A stretch of DNA of 64,000 bases from a bacterium. GTDB lineage: Bacteria > Chloroflexota > Dehalococcoidia > Tepidiformales > Tepidiformaceae. Position numbers and translations under genes: made by a program. Position 1 is the stretch's first letter. Every line of letters starts with the position of its first letter. Shown here one piece after another: positions 9,232-18,316 of this stretch. The notes under the pieces were generated by a model, which worked only from the letters and a program-made list of their open reading frames with translations, did no database searches and was not told where the DNA came from. Location: assembly GCA_003577245.1 (NCBI GenBank), contig QEVS01000001.1, positions 248,001 to 312,000 of the forward strand, in the 5' to 3' direction.

Positions 9232-10883
9232 CAGCCTGCTACCTCTGCCGCCAGCGGATCGATCTTCGTGTAGAGCGGCCGGGCGGCCGGGAGTTGCGTC
9301 CCCGGGCCCACAGGCTCGTACCGCCAGCCCTGCTCGAGCACCGTGCCTGCCTGGCCAAGGTCCGCATGGAGCTGCGCCGTCGAGAACGGGACCACCGGGT
9401 GGAGCAGCACCTTGAGCGCGTTGATGACGTTCAGCGCGACCGCCAGCGTCTCTGCGGCATGTTCCCGGCCGGCTTTCACTGCCTTCCAGGGCGCGCGCTC
9501 ATCAAGGTACTTGTTGGCCGCCTGGGCCAGCTTGAGGGCCTCGTTCAGGGCGTTCCGAAAACGGCAGGCGCCGTATTCCGCGCCTACGGTGTCGAACGCG
9601 CGCCGCGCCTCCTCCACCAGGCCCGCGCTCTCGGGCGCCAACGCCGCCGGCGCCGGAACGACCCCATCGAAGTTGCGGTGGATCATCGAGATTACCCGGT
9701 TCGCGAGGTTCCCCCAGGTGGCAATCAGCACGTCGTTGTTCGTACGGATGAGCTCTTCCTCGCGAAACTCCGAATCGCTCGTCTCCGGCATGATCGTGGT
9801 CAGGTAGAAGCGCACGGCGTCGGGGCTGTACGCGTCGAGCAGGTCGAGCATCCAGGTGCCGGTGCCTTTCGACTTGCTCTGCTTCTGCCCTGCGGAGTAG
9901 TTGACGTACTGGTTGGCAGGGACATCGTATGGAAGGTTGAGGCCACCATACCCCGCCAGCATCGCCGGCCAGATGACCGTGTGGAACGCGATGTTGTCCT
10001 TGCCAATGAAGTAGTACGAGCGCGTAGCCGGGTCCTGCCAGAAAGGCTTCCAGCCATCGGCGTCGCCGTTGCTGGCGGCCCACTCCCTTGTCGCCGAAAG
10101 GTAGCCGATCACGGCGTCAAACCAGACGTAAATACGCTTGTCTTCGTAACCCTTGACCGGGACAGGCACACCCCAGCTAATGTCGCGCGTGATGGCACGG
10201 TCCTGCAGCCCCTCGTCCAGCATCCCAAGGGTAAAGTTGAGGACGTTGCGCCTCCAGTGTGCCTGCTTACTGGCCCACTCGCGCAGCTGCGCTTCAAGCG
10301 CCGTGAGCTTCAGGAAGAAGTGTTCCGACTGCCTCACCACGGGCCGGGCGCCCGTCATGCGGCTGCGCGGCTCCAGCAGGTCGATTGCGTCGAGCATCTT
10401 CCCGCAGCTGTCGCACTGGTCGCCCCGCGCTTCCTTGTAGCCGCACAGCGGGCACGTGCCTTCAACGTAACGGTCGGGCAGGAAGCGGCCGGCCTCCGGG
10501 TCGAACAGCTGGTCCTGGGAGTGCTTGTAAAGGAGGTCCTTCTCCAGGAGCCGCAGGAAGATGTCCTGCGTTGTTTGGTAGTGGTTCTCGGTCAGGGTCG
10601 TTGTGTAGAGGTCGAAGCTGATGCCCAGCCGCTCCCACACCTCCAGGATCTTCGCGTGGTAGCGTTCGACGATGACGCGCGGCTCAACGCCCTCCTTGTC
10701 GGCGGCGACGGTGATGGGCGTGCCGTGACAGTCTGAACCCGAGACCATTGCCACTTCGTTGCCGGCCAGCCGCTGGTAGCGTGCGAAGATGTCGGCCGGA
10801 AGGTAGGCTCCCGCCGCCTGCCCGACGTGCAGGAGGTAGTTGGCGTAGGGCCAGGCCACGCAGACAAGGATCCGGTCGGGCAC
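9231..10883 (-). CDS. metG: Methionine-tRNA ligase
   Basis: This 550-residue class I synthetase charges tRNA-Met. The Rossmann core starts ILVCVAWPYANYLLHVGQ, and its HIGH-type motif is H19-V-G-Q22, with Gln replacing the usual last His. SGSDCHGTPI, a zinc knuckle with cysteines at 144, 147, 157 and 160, and KQSKS (334-338) in place of KMSKS complete the catalytic part. A helical anticodon-binding domain follows. There is no C-terminal EMAP/tRNA-binding domain, so it is a short form. The start is GTG 10883. Confidence 0.95.
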   Translation of the reverse strand: MPDRILVCVAWPYANYLLHVGQAAGAYLPADIFARYQRLAGNEVAMVSGSDCHGTPITVAADKEGVEPRVIVERYHAKILEVWERLGISFDLYTTTLTENHYQTTQDIFLRLLEKDLLYKHSQDQLFDPEAGRFLPDRYVEGTCPLCGYKEARGDQCDSCGKMLDAIDLLEPRSRMTGARPVVRQSEHFFLKLTALEAQLREWASKQAHWRRNVLNFTLGMLDEGLQDRAITRDISWGVPVPVKGYEDKRIYVWFDAVIGYLSATREWAASNGDADGWKPFWQDPATRSYYFIGKDNIAFHTVIWPAMLAGYGGLNLPYDVPANQYVNYSAGQKQSKSKGTGTWMLDLLDAYSPDAVRFYLTTIMPETSDSEFREEELIRTNNDVLIATWGNLANRVISMIHRNFDGVVPAPAALAPESAGLVEEARRAFDTVGAEYGACRFRNALNEALKLAQAANKYLDERAPWKAVKAGREHAAETLAVALNVINALKVLLHPVVPFSTAQLHADLGQAGTVLEQGWRYEPVGPGTQLPAARPLYTKIDPLAAEVAG

Positions 10884-11084
10884 AGTGAAGCAACCTCGGG
10901 GGAGGGGCTACCGCAAGTCTAGCACAGGGTCGGTTTGCGAACGGCGCGCCGCTCTGGCTGGCACAATCCTGCGCACCACCCGCACCTTCCTCGCCTGTCC
11001 GTCCCGCGCGGGCAGCTCTGGTTGCCCGGACACAGTTGGGCCTCCCACCCCATTGCCCGGCATTCTCCAGAACGGCCAGGGCGT
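10884..11084. other. Intergenic region between rsmI and metG
   Basis: This 201-base gap contains no convincing gene. A TAGACT on the minus strand (10916-10921) is a plausible -10 for metG, giving a leader of about 26 bases; no clear -35 is seen. A 6-bp hairpin (arms 11009-11014 and 11023-11028, CGGGCA/TGCCCG) lies between the rsmI end and that promoter but has no T tract. Confidence 0.4.
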
Positions 11085-11927
11085 TCAGAGACCAGCAGTT
11101 CCAGCCTCCTCGGCCTCACCCCAGAGTTCGTACGCGCGCTGCCGTGCTATCCCGAACCGCCGCGCCGCCTCTGCCGCGGCCGGGGAACGGCGCGCTCCCG
11201 CACGCTTCATTTCGCCCAGGTAGCTTCGCACTTCATCGTCATCCACCTCTGCTGAAGCTTCGATGCGAACAACGACGGTCACCTCGCCCCTTGTCGTATG
11301 AAAGCGCGGCGCAAGCTCCGATGCCCGCCCTCGTACGGCCTCCTCGTGCACCTTCGTCAGCTCCCGGCAGACCACCACTTCGGGGTCGCCCAGTTCCGTC
11401 GCCAGCTCCCCAAGCGTGGCGCTCAGCCGCGCCGGGCTTTCGAAGAACACCAGCACCGCCGCCGCGCTGGCAGCCTTCTGGAGCAGCTTCACCCGTTCGC
11501 CCGGCGGGCGCGGGAGAAACCCCAGGAACTGCACCATCCGCGCCTCGAACCCCGAAACGGAGAGCGCCGCCGCCAGCGCCGACGGTCCCGGAATCGCGAC
11601 CACGGGCACCCCGGCCACATGCGCCGCTTCCACCAGGCGCGCCCCCGGGTCGGCGATGAGCGGCGTCCCGGCGTCGCTCACAAGAGCCACCACGCCGCGG
11701 CGTGCCGCTTCCAGCAGCTCTGGCGCCCGCGCACCCACATTGTGCTCGGTCAGGCTCACCATGCGCGCGCGGCTGCCGGCCAGCTTCAGGAGCTTTCCGC
11801 TGGTGCGCGTGTCCTCGGCCGCCACGACGGCGGCCTCGCCCAACACCCGCAAAGCGCGCGGCGAGAGGTCTTCCAGGTGCCCAATTGGGGTGGCGACCAC
11901 GTACAGACCAGGCACAAGACCCGTCAT
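11085..11927 (-). CDS. rsmI: 16S rRNA (cytidine1402-2'-O)-methyltransferase
   Basis: This SAM-dependent tetrapyrrole-methylase-fold enzyme methylates C1402 in the ribosomal decoding centre. Recognised segments are LYVVATPIGHLEDLSPRAL at the N-terminus, VAAEDTRTSGKLL, LVSDAGTPLIADPG and AIPGPSALAAALSVSG, all typical of RsmI. The start used is ATG 11925-11927 (280 residues), which places the first strand as in homologues; AGCAGG lies 12 bases before it. A GTG nine codons upstream is an alternative. The gene diverges from guaB3. Confidence 0.93.
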   Translation of the reverse strand: MTGLVPGLYVVATPIGHLEDLSPRALRVLGEAAVVAAEDTRTSGKLLKLAGSRARMVSLTEHNVGARAPELLEAARRGVVALVSDAGTPLIADPGARLVEAAHVAGVPVVAIPGPSALAAALSVSGFEARMVQFLGFLPRPPGERVKLLQKAASAAAVLVFFESPARLSATLGELATELGDPEVVVCRELTKVHEEAVRGRASELAPRFHTTRGEVTVVVRIEASAEVDDDEVRSYLGEMKRAGARRSPAAAEAARRFGIARQRAYELWGEAEEAGTAGL

Positions 11928-11982
11928 CGCGAGACACATCCTGCTGTATTGCACATAACCGAACCGCAGAACCGATTCTGTG

Positions 11983-12012
11983 TTGACCCCGCTTCGGAGC
12001 CCCGCCTACACT
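11983..12012 (+). promoter_or_regulatory. Promoter of guaB3
   Basis: TTGACC (11983-11988) and TACACT (12007-12012) are separated by 18 bases, one of the few near-consensus -35/-10 pairs in the window. The predicted start point is near 12019, giving a leader of about 138 bases before GTG 12157. No clear regulatory fold was recognised in that leader. Confidence 0.6.
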
Positions 12013-12156
12013 CTAAAGCACACCCCGGACCGCAGGCCCGGGCCCATATTCCCTTCCCCGGATAACGCAGACTTGAGTTCCCCCGCATACACTTCTACCG
12101 CCGCCTCTGCCACACCAGAGAGCGGCCCTGCGCCGTTGCTACCAGAGGAGGCCCCT

Positions 12157-13302
12157 GTGAGCGTCCCCCAGTTCAAGCAGCTTCGCCGTGCCTACGGCTT
12201 CGATGAGGTGGCCATCGTTCCCGGCGATGTCACCATCAACCCGGAGCTTGTTGAACTGGGGCTCGATATCGGGCCCCATCGCTTTTCCATCCCCTTCGTC
12301 GCGTCGGCCATGGATGCCGTTGTTGACCCCAACTTCGCCATAGAGATGCACCGCGCCGGCGGCCTCGCTGTCCTCAACCTCGAGGGCGTCTGGACTCGCT
12401 ACGACGACCCCGGCACCATCCTCCAGGAAGTCGCCGCCGCCAGCCGCGACGAGGCCACGGCCATCCTGCAAAACGCCTACCAGGCCCCCATCCGTGACGA
12501 CCTCATCGCCCGTCGCATCAGGGAGATCAAGGCCGGCGGCGCCGTTGCCGCAGTCTCCACCACCCCCATGAACACCAAGAAGATGGCCGGCCTCGTACAG
12601 GAATCCGGCGCCGACATCCTCGTCGTCCAGAGCACAGTAACCACCGCCCGGCACGAATCGAACAGCATCGAAGGCCTGCGCTTCGACCGCCTCCTCAAGG
12701 ACATCCACATTCCCGTTGTCGTCGGCAACACCGTCGGCTTTAACGCCACCCTCGAAGTGATGAGGACCGGCGTGGCCGGTGTGCTCGTGGGCGTTGGCCC
12801 CGGCGCTGCCTGCACCAGCCGCGAAGTCCTCGGCATTGGTGTTCCCCAGGTCACCGCCACCATCGACTGTGCCGCCGCCCGCGACCACTACTTCCACGAA
12901 TCCGGGCGCTACGTTCCCATCATCACCGACGGCGGAATCCGCACCGGCGGCGACGTCTGCAAGTGCATTGTCAGCGGCGCCGACGCCGTCATGATGGGCT
13001 CGCCCTTCGCCCAGACGACCGAGGCGCCGGGTCGCGGCTACCACTGGGGTATGGCCACGCCCCACGCCAACCTCCCTCGCGGCACGCGCGTCGCCGTTGG
13101 CGTCAATACCACCGTCCAGAAGCTGCTCTATGGCCCTACCAGCCGCACCGATGGCACGGAGAACCTGGTCGGCGCGCTCAAGACCGCCATGGGCATGTGC
13201 GGCGCCCACACCGTCCGCGAGTTCCAGCAGGCGGAGATGGTTATCGCTCCCGCAATCAAGACGGAAGGGAAGATCTACCAGTTCGCACAGTCCGGGGCGT
13301 AG
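12157..13302 (+). CDS. guaB3: GuaB3-type IMP dehydrogenase family protein
   Basis: This 381-residue (beta/alpha)8 barrel belongs to the IMPDH/GMP reductase family and lacks CBS domains. The active-site loop GVGPGAACTSREVLGIGVPQV contains the catalytic cysteine, and DGGIRTGGDVCKCIVSGADAVMMGSPFA is the phosphate-binding region. The N-terminal FKQLRRAYGFDEVAIVPGDVTINP matches the GuaB3 group known from Actinobacteria and Cyanobacteria. The start is GTG 12157, preceded by GAGGAGG with five-base spacing. Whether it oxidises IMP or has another nucleotide role is not visible from sequence. Confidence 0.88.
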   Translation: MSVPQFKQLRRAYGFDEVAIVPGDVTINPELVELGLDIGPHRFSIPFVASAMDAVVDPNFAIEMHRAGGLAVLNLEGVWTRYDDPGTILQEVAAASRDEATAILQNAYQAPIRDDLIARRIREIKAGGAVAAVSTTPMNTKKMAGLVQESGADILVVQSTVTTARHESNSIEGLRFDRLLKDIHIPVVVGNTVGFNATLEVMRTGVAGVLVGVGPGAACTSREVLGIGVPQVTATIDCAAARDHYFHESGRYVPIITDGGIRTGGDVCKCIVSGADAVMMGSPFAQTTEAPGRGYHWGMATPHANLPRGTRVAVGVNTTVQKLLYGPTSRTDGTENLVGALKTAMGMCGAHTVREFQQAEMVIAPAIKTEGKIYQFAQSGA

Positions 13303-13306
13303 CGCC

Positions 13307-14098
13307 TTAGAGCGTTTCCAGCAGGTCCGCCAGCGGCTCCGCAGAGTCCCCGTCGAGCACCTCATCAGCCGCGTCGCGGGCGTAGCGGTCGGCGTGTGCC
13401 ATGGCGAACCCGCGCCCGGCCCAGGCAAGCATCGCCGCATCGTTCACGCTGTCGCCGACCGCCACCGTCTCCCTGCGATCAATCCCAAGGTCCTCGCAGA
13501 TTAGCGACAGCGCATGGCCCTTGTTCGCTTCCTGCGCCACGGCCACCGTTACCGCCGGAAAGTCCAGGATGTGTAGCGACTCGCCATGGTAGGCCACGAG
13601 TGCGCGGTGGATCCCATTTGCTTCGCGCTCCGAGCTGATGATGCCAACACCCGTCGGCACGACTCCCGAGTTCTCCGGGTCCGGCCGGTACTCCGGCGTG
13701 ATCCCGGAGACCGTGCCGTATTCCACCGACGCCGGGTTACGCCGGGAAACAACATAACGCAGCGGGTCGAACCACTCATACGCGTGCCCCAGGCTCTGGG
13801 CATAGCCAATGATGTGCATCGCCGCTGCTCTCTCAATCGGGAACGCATGCAGCATCTGCCCATCCCTGCCATGCACCGAACAGCCCTGCTGGCAGATGAC
13901 GGGCGTGTCCAGGCCGAGGTGGCGCGCGACTGCCCGTGCTCCCGGGAACATCCTCCCCGTTGCCAGCACAACCACCACCCCCTGTTCGCGAAGGGCGCTG
14001 ATCGCCGCATGGACGCGCCTCGAAGGCATCGCCCCGCTGTGCTCGCCCGGCGCGATCAGAGTGCCGTCAATGTCGAGGGCAACGAGCTTCACGCCCAT
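13307..14098 (-). CDS. HAD-superfamily Cof-type phosphatase
   Basis: This 263-residue protein starts [19 protein letters not shown], which is HAD motif I with the two aspartates. It then has VVLATGR (motif II), a variable IIB cap and VAVGDSVNDAAMLAWAG (motifs III/IV, GDxxND). The Cof/IIB group dephosphorylates sugar phosphates or flavin precursors; the substrate here is unknown. The start is ATG 14098, overlapping the prmC end by ten bases. The gene closes the prfA-prmC operon and converges on guaB3. Confidence 0.88.
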   Translation of the reverse strand: MGVKLVALDIDGTLIAPGEHSGAMPSRRVHAAISALREQGVVVVLATGRMFPGARAVARHLGLDTPVICQQGCSVHGRDGQMLHAFPIERAAAMHIIGYAQSLGHAYEWFDPLRYVVSRRNPASVEYGTVSGITPEYRPDPENSGVVPTGVGIISSEREANGIHRALVAYHGESLHILDFPAVTVAVAQEANKGHALSLICEDLGIDRRETVAVGDSVNDAAMLAWAGRGFAMAHADRYARDAADEVLDGDSAEPLADLLETL

Positions 14099-14910
14099 CG
14101 GCAGCACACCACCCGTTCGATCCCGGCCAGGTCCCGCAACGTCTCTGGCTTCAGCCCGCGTTCGCGCAGCTCCCCGGCCAGGGCTGGGGCCTGTCCCACG
14201 CCAACCTCCAGCGCCAGCAGACGGGGGCGCACCCTGCATGCGCAATCGTCGATCAGCTGCCGGATGAGCACGAGCCCGTCCTCGCCGCCATCAAGCGCTA
14301 CCCGGGGCTCCCAGCGGCTCACCTCGGGTTCCAGCGCCTCGATCTCCCACGTTGGAATGTAGGGAAGGTTGGCGAGAACGATGCCGGCGCGCCCGATCGG
14401 CGCCAGCAGGTCTCCCATGATCAGCTGCGTTCCAGGAGCATGCAGCGCCGCGTTCCTGGCGGCGATTGCCAGTGCGGCCGCGCTCGTGTCGATTCCAACC
14501 ACCCGGCTGCCGGGCGCCGCGGCCGCAACCGAAACGGCAATTGCGCCGCTCCCCGTCCCCACGTCAACCACAACCAGCCGGGGAGAAGACGCCAGCTCCG
14601 CCAGCGCGATCTCCACCAGGAGCTCCGTTTCCGGGCGCGGAACAAGCACCCCGGGCCCCACGACGAACTCCCGGCCATAGAACTCGCGGCTGCCTGTGAT
14701 GTAGGCTGATGGCTCGCGCTCAAGGCGCCGTTCAATCAGCTCGTGCAGCCGCTCCAGTTCGTCCCTTCCCGCCGCGGCCCCGGCGAAGAAGCGAGCCCGT
14801 GAGACCCCTGCTGCCTCTCGCGCCAGCAGCTCCGCCTCAAACTCCGCGTCTGGAATCCCGGCCGCATTCAGCCGTTCTGCCGCCTCTTGCGCCGCCGCCC
14901 GCAGGCTCAC
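14089..14910 (-). CDS. prmC: Peptide chain release factor N5-glutamine methyltransferase
   Basis: This 273-residue SAM-dependent enzyme methylates the Gln of the GGQ motif in release factors. It has a helical N-terminal substrate domain, then [22 protein letters not shown] near residues 75-95, the SAM motif [16 protein letters not shown] near 114-128, and motif IV at 181-184. Motif IV reads NLPY in place of the usual NPPY. GTG 14910 overlaps the prfA stop (GTGA), and prfA encodes its substrate. Pairing with prfA makes the identification firm despite the motif change. Confidence 0.94.
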   Translation of the reverse strand: MSLRAAAQEAAERLNAAGIPDAEFEAELLAREAAGVSRARFFAGAAAGRDELERLHELIERRLEREPSAYITGSREFYGREFVVGPGVLVPRPETELLVEIALAELASSPRLVVVDVGTGSGAIAVSVAAAAPGSRVVGIDTSAAALAIAARNAALHAPGTQLIMGDLLAPIGRAGIVLANLPYIPTWEIEALEPEVSRWEPRVALDGGEDGLVLIRQLIDDCACRVRPRLLALEVGVGQAPALAGELRERGLKPETLRDLAGIERVVCCRWA

Positions 14911-15986
14911 GCCACGCTCGCCTGCAGCCGCTCGGCTTCGTCCGCGGTCGCCACGGCGTCCACAACATCGTCGATGTTCCCGTCCATGCGGTCGGGGATG
15001 TTATGCACCGTGAGCCCCACCCGGTGGTCGGTGATGCGGTCCTGCGGGTAGTTGTACGTGCGGATCTTCTCGCTGCGGTCGCCCGAACCAACCTGGGACC
15101 GCCGCACCGCGCTCAACTCTGCATCCTGCTTCTGCTGCTCCATATCGAGCAGGCGCGAACGCAGAACCGTCATCGCCTTGATGCGGTTCTTCAGCTGCGA
15201 ACGTTCGTCCTGGCACACAACCACGATGTTCGTCGGCAGGTGAGTGATGCGCACCGCTGTCGCGACCTTGTTCACATTCTGTCCGCCCGCCCCCGACGAG
15301 TGGAAGATGTCCACGCGGAGGTCCTTCTCGTCGACATCGATATCGACTTCCTCCGCCTCCGGGAGCACGGCCACCGTTGCCGTGGACGTATGAATGCGGC
15401 CCTGCGCCTCCGTTTCGGGGACGCGCTGCACCCGGTGAACCCCGCTTTCGTACTTCAACCGCGAATAGGCTCCGTCACCCCGGATCTCGAACACAACCTC
15501 TTTGAACCCGTTCTTCTCGGATTCCGAGACGCTCAGGATCTCCGTCTTCCATCCCCGCCGTTCGGCGTAACGAACGTACATCCGATACAGGTCTCCCGCG
15601 AAGATCGCCGCCTCCTCACCGCCTGCCCCTGCCCGGATCTCCATGATCACGTTGCGCGCGTCGCGCGGGTCCTTGGGCAGCAGCTCGCGCATGAGCTGCG
15701 AATCGAGCGCCGCCAGCCGTTCCTCCGCGCTCGCTGCTTCCGCCTCGGCGAGGGCGCGCATCTCCGGGTCTTCCTCGCCCAGGAGCGCACGAGCATCCTC
15801 TACCGCTGCCGTCACGGACTCGTACTCGTCAAGCAGGGTGACTATGAGCTGGATGTCCGAGCGCTCCTTCGCAAGCTGGTTGAGTTGCTCGAAGCTGGCA
15901 GCCACATCGGGGCGCCCCATCTCGTCGGTGAGTTCGTTGTAGCGTTCGCGGATGCGGCGCAGTTGCGCGAGTATCGATTCGTCCAT
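14907..15986 (-). CDS. prfA: Peptide chain release factor 1
   Basis: This 359-residue factor recognises UAA/UAG and triggers peptide release. It has a coiled N-terminal domain, the codon-recognition tripeptide PET in [20 protein letters not shown], and the catalytic GGQ in [20 protein letters not shown]. The PET form is also known in Bacillus. The start is ATG 15986, which gives the usual RF1 length and N-terminus ([16 protein letters not shown]); upstream in-frame ATGs are rejected on length. Confidence 0.96.
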   Translation of the reverse strand: MDESILAQLRRIRERYNELTDEMGRPDVAASFEQLNQLAKERSDIQLIVTLLDEYESVTAAVEDARALLGEEDPEMRALAEAEAASAEERLAALDSQLMRELLPKDPRDARNVIMEIRAGAGGEEAAIFAGDLYRMYVRYAERRGWKTEILSVSESEKNGFKEVVFEIRGDGAYSRLKYESGVHRVQRVPETEAQGRIHTSTATVAVLPEAEEVDIDVDEKDLRVDIFHSSGAGGQNVNKVATAVRITHLPTNIVVVCQDERSQLKNRIKAMTVLRSRLLDMEQQKQDAELSAVRRSQVGSGDRSEKIRTYNYPQDRITDHRVGLTVHNIPDRMDGNIDDVVDAVATADEAERLQASVA

Positions 15987-16049
15987 TGCTGCTTCAAGAG
16001 AACGGCCCGCCATCGGCGGACCGCAAAATCGTTGCCGGGGCCTGGTTCG

Positions 16050-16081
16050 AGTATAGCACCGGCTCACTGGAAACCGGTGCT
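16050..16081 (-). promoter_or_regulatory. prfA promoter with inverted repeat over its upstream edge
   Basis: On the minus strand, TATACT (16055-16050) is a -10 for prfA. An 8-bp perfect inverted repeat, AGCACCGG (16055-16062) and CCGGTGCT (16074-16081), separated by 11 bases, covers the spacer/-35 region. It lies between the divergent prfA and RDD genes. It could be an operator or, if transcribed, a hairpin. A TAGAAT at 16126-16131 is a likely -10 for the RDD gene on the other strand. Confidence 0.45.
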
Positions 16082-16143
16082 GCCGCCCGTTCTTCCGGTT
16101 GTCTATCGCGTTACCCGCCGGGGGCTAGAATGCGTTAGCAGGT

Positions 16144-16725
16144 ATGACCGTGAGCCGCGCAGCCGCACGTGATGCCGGCCGGATTCCCCGGCCCCCCGTT
16201 CGCCTCCACTACGCCTCCTTCGAATCGCGTGTGGCGGCGGGTATCCTTGACCTCCTTGTCCTTTTCATCATCGCCTCGCTGCTGGTCACCGCCGGCTCCA
16301 TCGTTATCCTCATCTCCTCCGACTTCGAGAAGGTCGACCCCTCAGCCGTGGCCATCAACATCTTCTGGGGCTGCGTGGGAGCCATTCCCATCGCCTACGT
16401 GATGTACTTCTTCCTGGCCCTCGCCTGGAAGGGCCAGACCGTCGGACACGCGGTCATGCAAATCATGGTTGTCCGTTCCGATGGCCGCCCCCTCGGCCTG
16501 ATTGGCGCCATGGCCCGGGTGATCGGCCTTGGCGCGTACGTGCTCGTGGCCGGTGTCGGCGTCGTTGCCGCCTACGCCGTTCGTGACTCCGCCGGCCGGG
16601 CTGCTGCGGTTGTGGGCGTCGCCTTCCTGCTCGTTGCACTGGGACTGCTGATGGCGGTCTTCGATTCCCATCGGCGGACGCTCCACGACCGCGTCGCCGG
16701 GACCATCGTCGTTCACATTGACTAG
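16144..16725 (+). CDS. RDD family membrane protein
   Basis: This 193-residue protein carries an RDD domain: a first helix beginning ESRVAAGILDLLVLFI (Arg-Asp type pattern, about residues 28-50), a second hydrophobic segment with AYVMYFFLALAWKGQTVGH, a third and fourth hydrophobic stretch, and HRRTLHDRVAGTIVVHID at the C-terminus. The TLHDRVAGT ending is diagnostic. The function of RDD proteins is mostly unknown; some are ion antiporters. The start is ATG 16144, with TAGAAT 12 bases upstream. Confidence 0.85.
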   Translation: MTVSRAAARDAGRIPRPPVRLHYASFESRVAAGILDLLVLFIIASLLVTAGSIVILISSDFEKVDPSAVAINIFWGCVGAIPIAYVMYFFLALAWKGQTVGHAVMQIMVVRSDGRPLGLIGAMARVIGLGAYVLVAGVGVVAAYAVRDSAGRAAAVVGVAFLLVALGLLMAVFDSHRRTLHDRVAGTIVVHID

Positions 16726-16736
16726 GTAGACCTCCC

Positions 16737-17642
16737 ATGACAGTCGAAGCTGGCAGGCGCGAACGCCGGGGCCACCCGATGGAACGACGGAGGTTCGAGC
16801 GTGACCACTCGGCCGCCGGGCGCGAAGCCGCTCTCCTCTTTGCCGCCGCCCTCGCCGTACTTGTGCTCGTCGCCGCCGTCAGCATCCGGCAGGCAACCGC
16901 ACCCGGCAGCGCCATCGGCGTGATCGAGGACGGCGTCGCCGCCACCACGGAGATAGACCTCCTGCTCGACCAGCATCTCGCCACCCTCCAGGAACAGGCT
17001 CGCAAGGACCAGGACCAAACCTACGCCCTTCCCGGCTTCCCCATTGAGGTCTTCCTCACCGGCGAAGAGCTGCTGGAGCTGGACCAGGCCGGCGTGCGCG
17101 ACCTCCTGCTCCGCCGCTCGGCCCACTCCGTGTACGACCAGGGATTGAAACCGTTCGACCGGACCGGAAACCAGCAGGTGAGCTTCCTCTCGCTCCAGGG
17201 GCAGATGGACCTCGTCCTCGGGAACCTGACAGGAACGCGGCATTCCCAGGCGGGCATGGTGGCGCTGGTGGCAGGGCTCGCGTTTGCCGGTGCTGCCGTG
17301 GGTGTCTTGCTGTTCGCCGAAGGGTTCAGCGGTTTTCGCAAGCTTGGCCTTGCGGTTGCCGGCGGTGCGGGCCTCGGTCTGCTCCTGTCCGGGCTGGCCT
17401 GGTTCGCCGCCGGGCTGCCCGGCGGTAACGACCCGTTCGTGACCGAATTCCGCGACATCCTGCGGTCGCTCCTCGGGGTCCCAATTCGCGATTACGGCGT
17501 CGTGCTCATCGCCGGCCTGCTCGTGGCCGCGCTGACGCCCCTGGCGTCTTTGCTCGCAACTTCCGCCGAAACTACCCCCGTTGGCGACCCCGGCCACGAG
17601 ACCGCGGGCGAAGAGGACTGGGAGTCCGGCGCCCACGCTTAG
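16737..17642 (+). CDS. Predicted membrane protein, unknown
   Basis: The product (301 residues) is not recognised. A basic N-terminus leads to a hydrophobic helix at about 32-50. A roughly 120-residue hydrophilic, probably extracytoplasmic part with IDLLLDQHLATLQEQARKD follows, then three hydrophobic segments at about 175-199, 205-230 and 255-280, and an acidic tail. The ATG lies 11 bases after the RDD gene stop, so the two are likely cotranscribed. It converges on nth with a four-base overlap. Codon use and density look native. Confidence 0.75.
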   Translation: MTVEAGRRERRGHPMERRRFERDHSAAGREAALLFAAALAVLVLVAAVSIRQATAPGSAIGVIEDGVAATTEIDLLLDQHLATLQEQARKDQDQTYALPGFPIEVFLTGEELLELDQAGVRDLLLRRSAHSVYDQGLKPFDRTGNQQVSFLSLQGQMDLVLGNLTGTRHSQAGMVALVAGLAFAGAAVGVLLFAEGFSGFRKLGLAVAGGAGLGLLLSGLAWFAAGLPGGNDPFVTEFRDILRSLLGVPIRDYGVVLIAGLLVAALTPLASLLATSAETTPVGDPGHETAGEEDWESGAHA

Positions 17643-18316
17643 GGCAGGCCAGGGTCTCTATCCGGCCTGAGCCTGCTGGCCCGGCAGCCGTCCTCCAGCG
17701 GACAGCGGTCGCAGCCCGGCGCCCGGGCCGAGCAGATGCGCCTCCCGTGCTTGATTAGCAGCATGTGGAATGGGTAGTAGTCGGAAGGGTCCACCAGCTC
17801 TTCGAGGAGGCGGTGCGCCTGCTCGGCCGTCGACCGCGGAGGGATGAGCCCCAGCCGCCGTGCCACGCGTTCTACGTGAGTGTCCACGGGCAGGGCCGGC
17901 TTGCCCAGCGCGAAGAGCAGCACGCAGGCCGCGGTCTTGGGGCCGACCCCCGGCAATGCCAGCAACCACGCGCGCGCCCCCTCCGTCTCCATAGCGCGCA
18001 GGAACTCAAGGTCCTGGTCCCCGGAACGCTCGCCCATGGCGCGCAGGGCTGCCTGGATGCGTGGTGCTTTCTGCTCCGCCAGCCCTCCCGTCGAAATCGC
18101 CGCCACAACTTCGGCCTGGGGGGCGGATGCTATCGCCCGCCACGAAGGGAAGCGGCGCATCAGCTGCGTGAAGGCTCGCCCGCTGTTCGTATCGGACGTG
18201 TTCTGCGAAAGGATGGTCAGGACCAGCTCGGCAACCGGATCGCCATGACTCATCTGCTCCGGCCACCCGTAAAGCGGCGCCAGCCCCTCCATAACGGCGC
18301 GCGGGGAGAGCGTCAT
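17639..18316 (-). CDS. nth: Endonuclease III (DNA glycosylase/AP lyase)
   Basis: This 225-residue HhH-GPD glycosylase removes oxidised pyrimidines. It has LTILSQNTSDTNSGRAF near residue 35, the helix-hairpin-helix LPGVGPKTAACVLLFA with the catalytic lysine, the catalytic aspartate in LPVDTHVERVARRLGL, and a 4Fe-4S loop C-x6-C-x2-C-x5-C (CSARAPGCDRCPLEDGC) near the C-terminus. The ATG overlaps the stop of the upstream flavoprotein gene (ATGA). Confidence 0.95.
   Translation of the reverse strand: MTLSPRAVMEGLAPLYGWPEQMSHGDPVAELVLTILSQNTSDTNSGRAFTQLMRRFPSWRAIASAPQAEVVAAISTGGLAEQKAPRIQAALRAMGERSGDQDLEFLRAMETEGARAWLLALPGVGPKTAACVLLFALGKPALPVDTHVERVARRLGLIPPRSTAEQAHRLLEELVDPSDYYPFHMLLIKHGRRICSARAPGCDRCPLEDGCRASRLRPDRDPGLP

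Noticed and set aside
11009..11028. Hairpin between rsmI and metG as a terminator
   Set aside because: It has only 6 bp and no T tract on either strand.
12139..13440. Minus-strand open frame of 433 codons across guaB3
   Set aside because: It is a shadow of guaB3 on the opposite strand, rich in Gly/Asp/Ala, without any motif.
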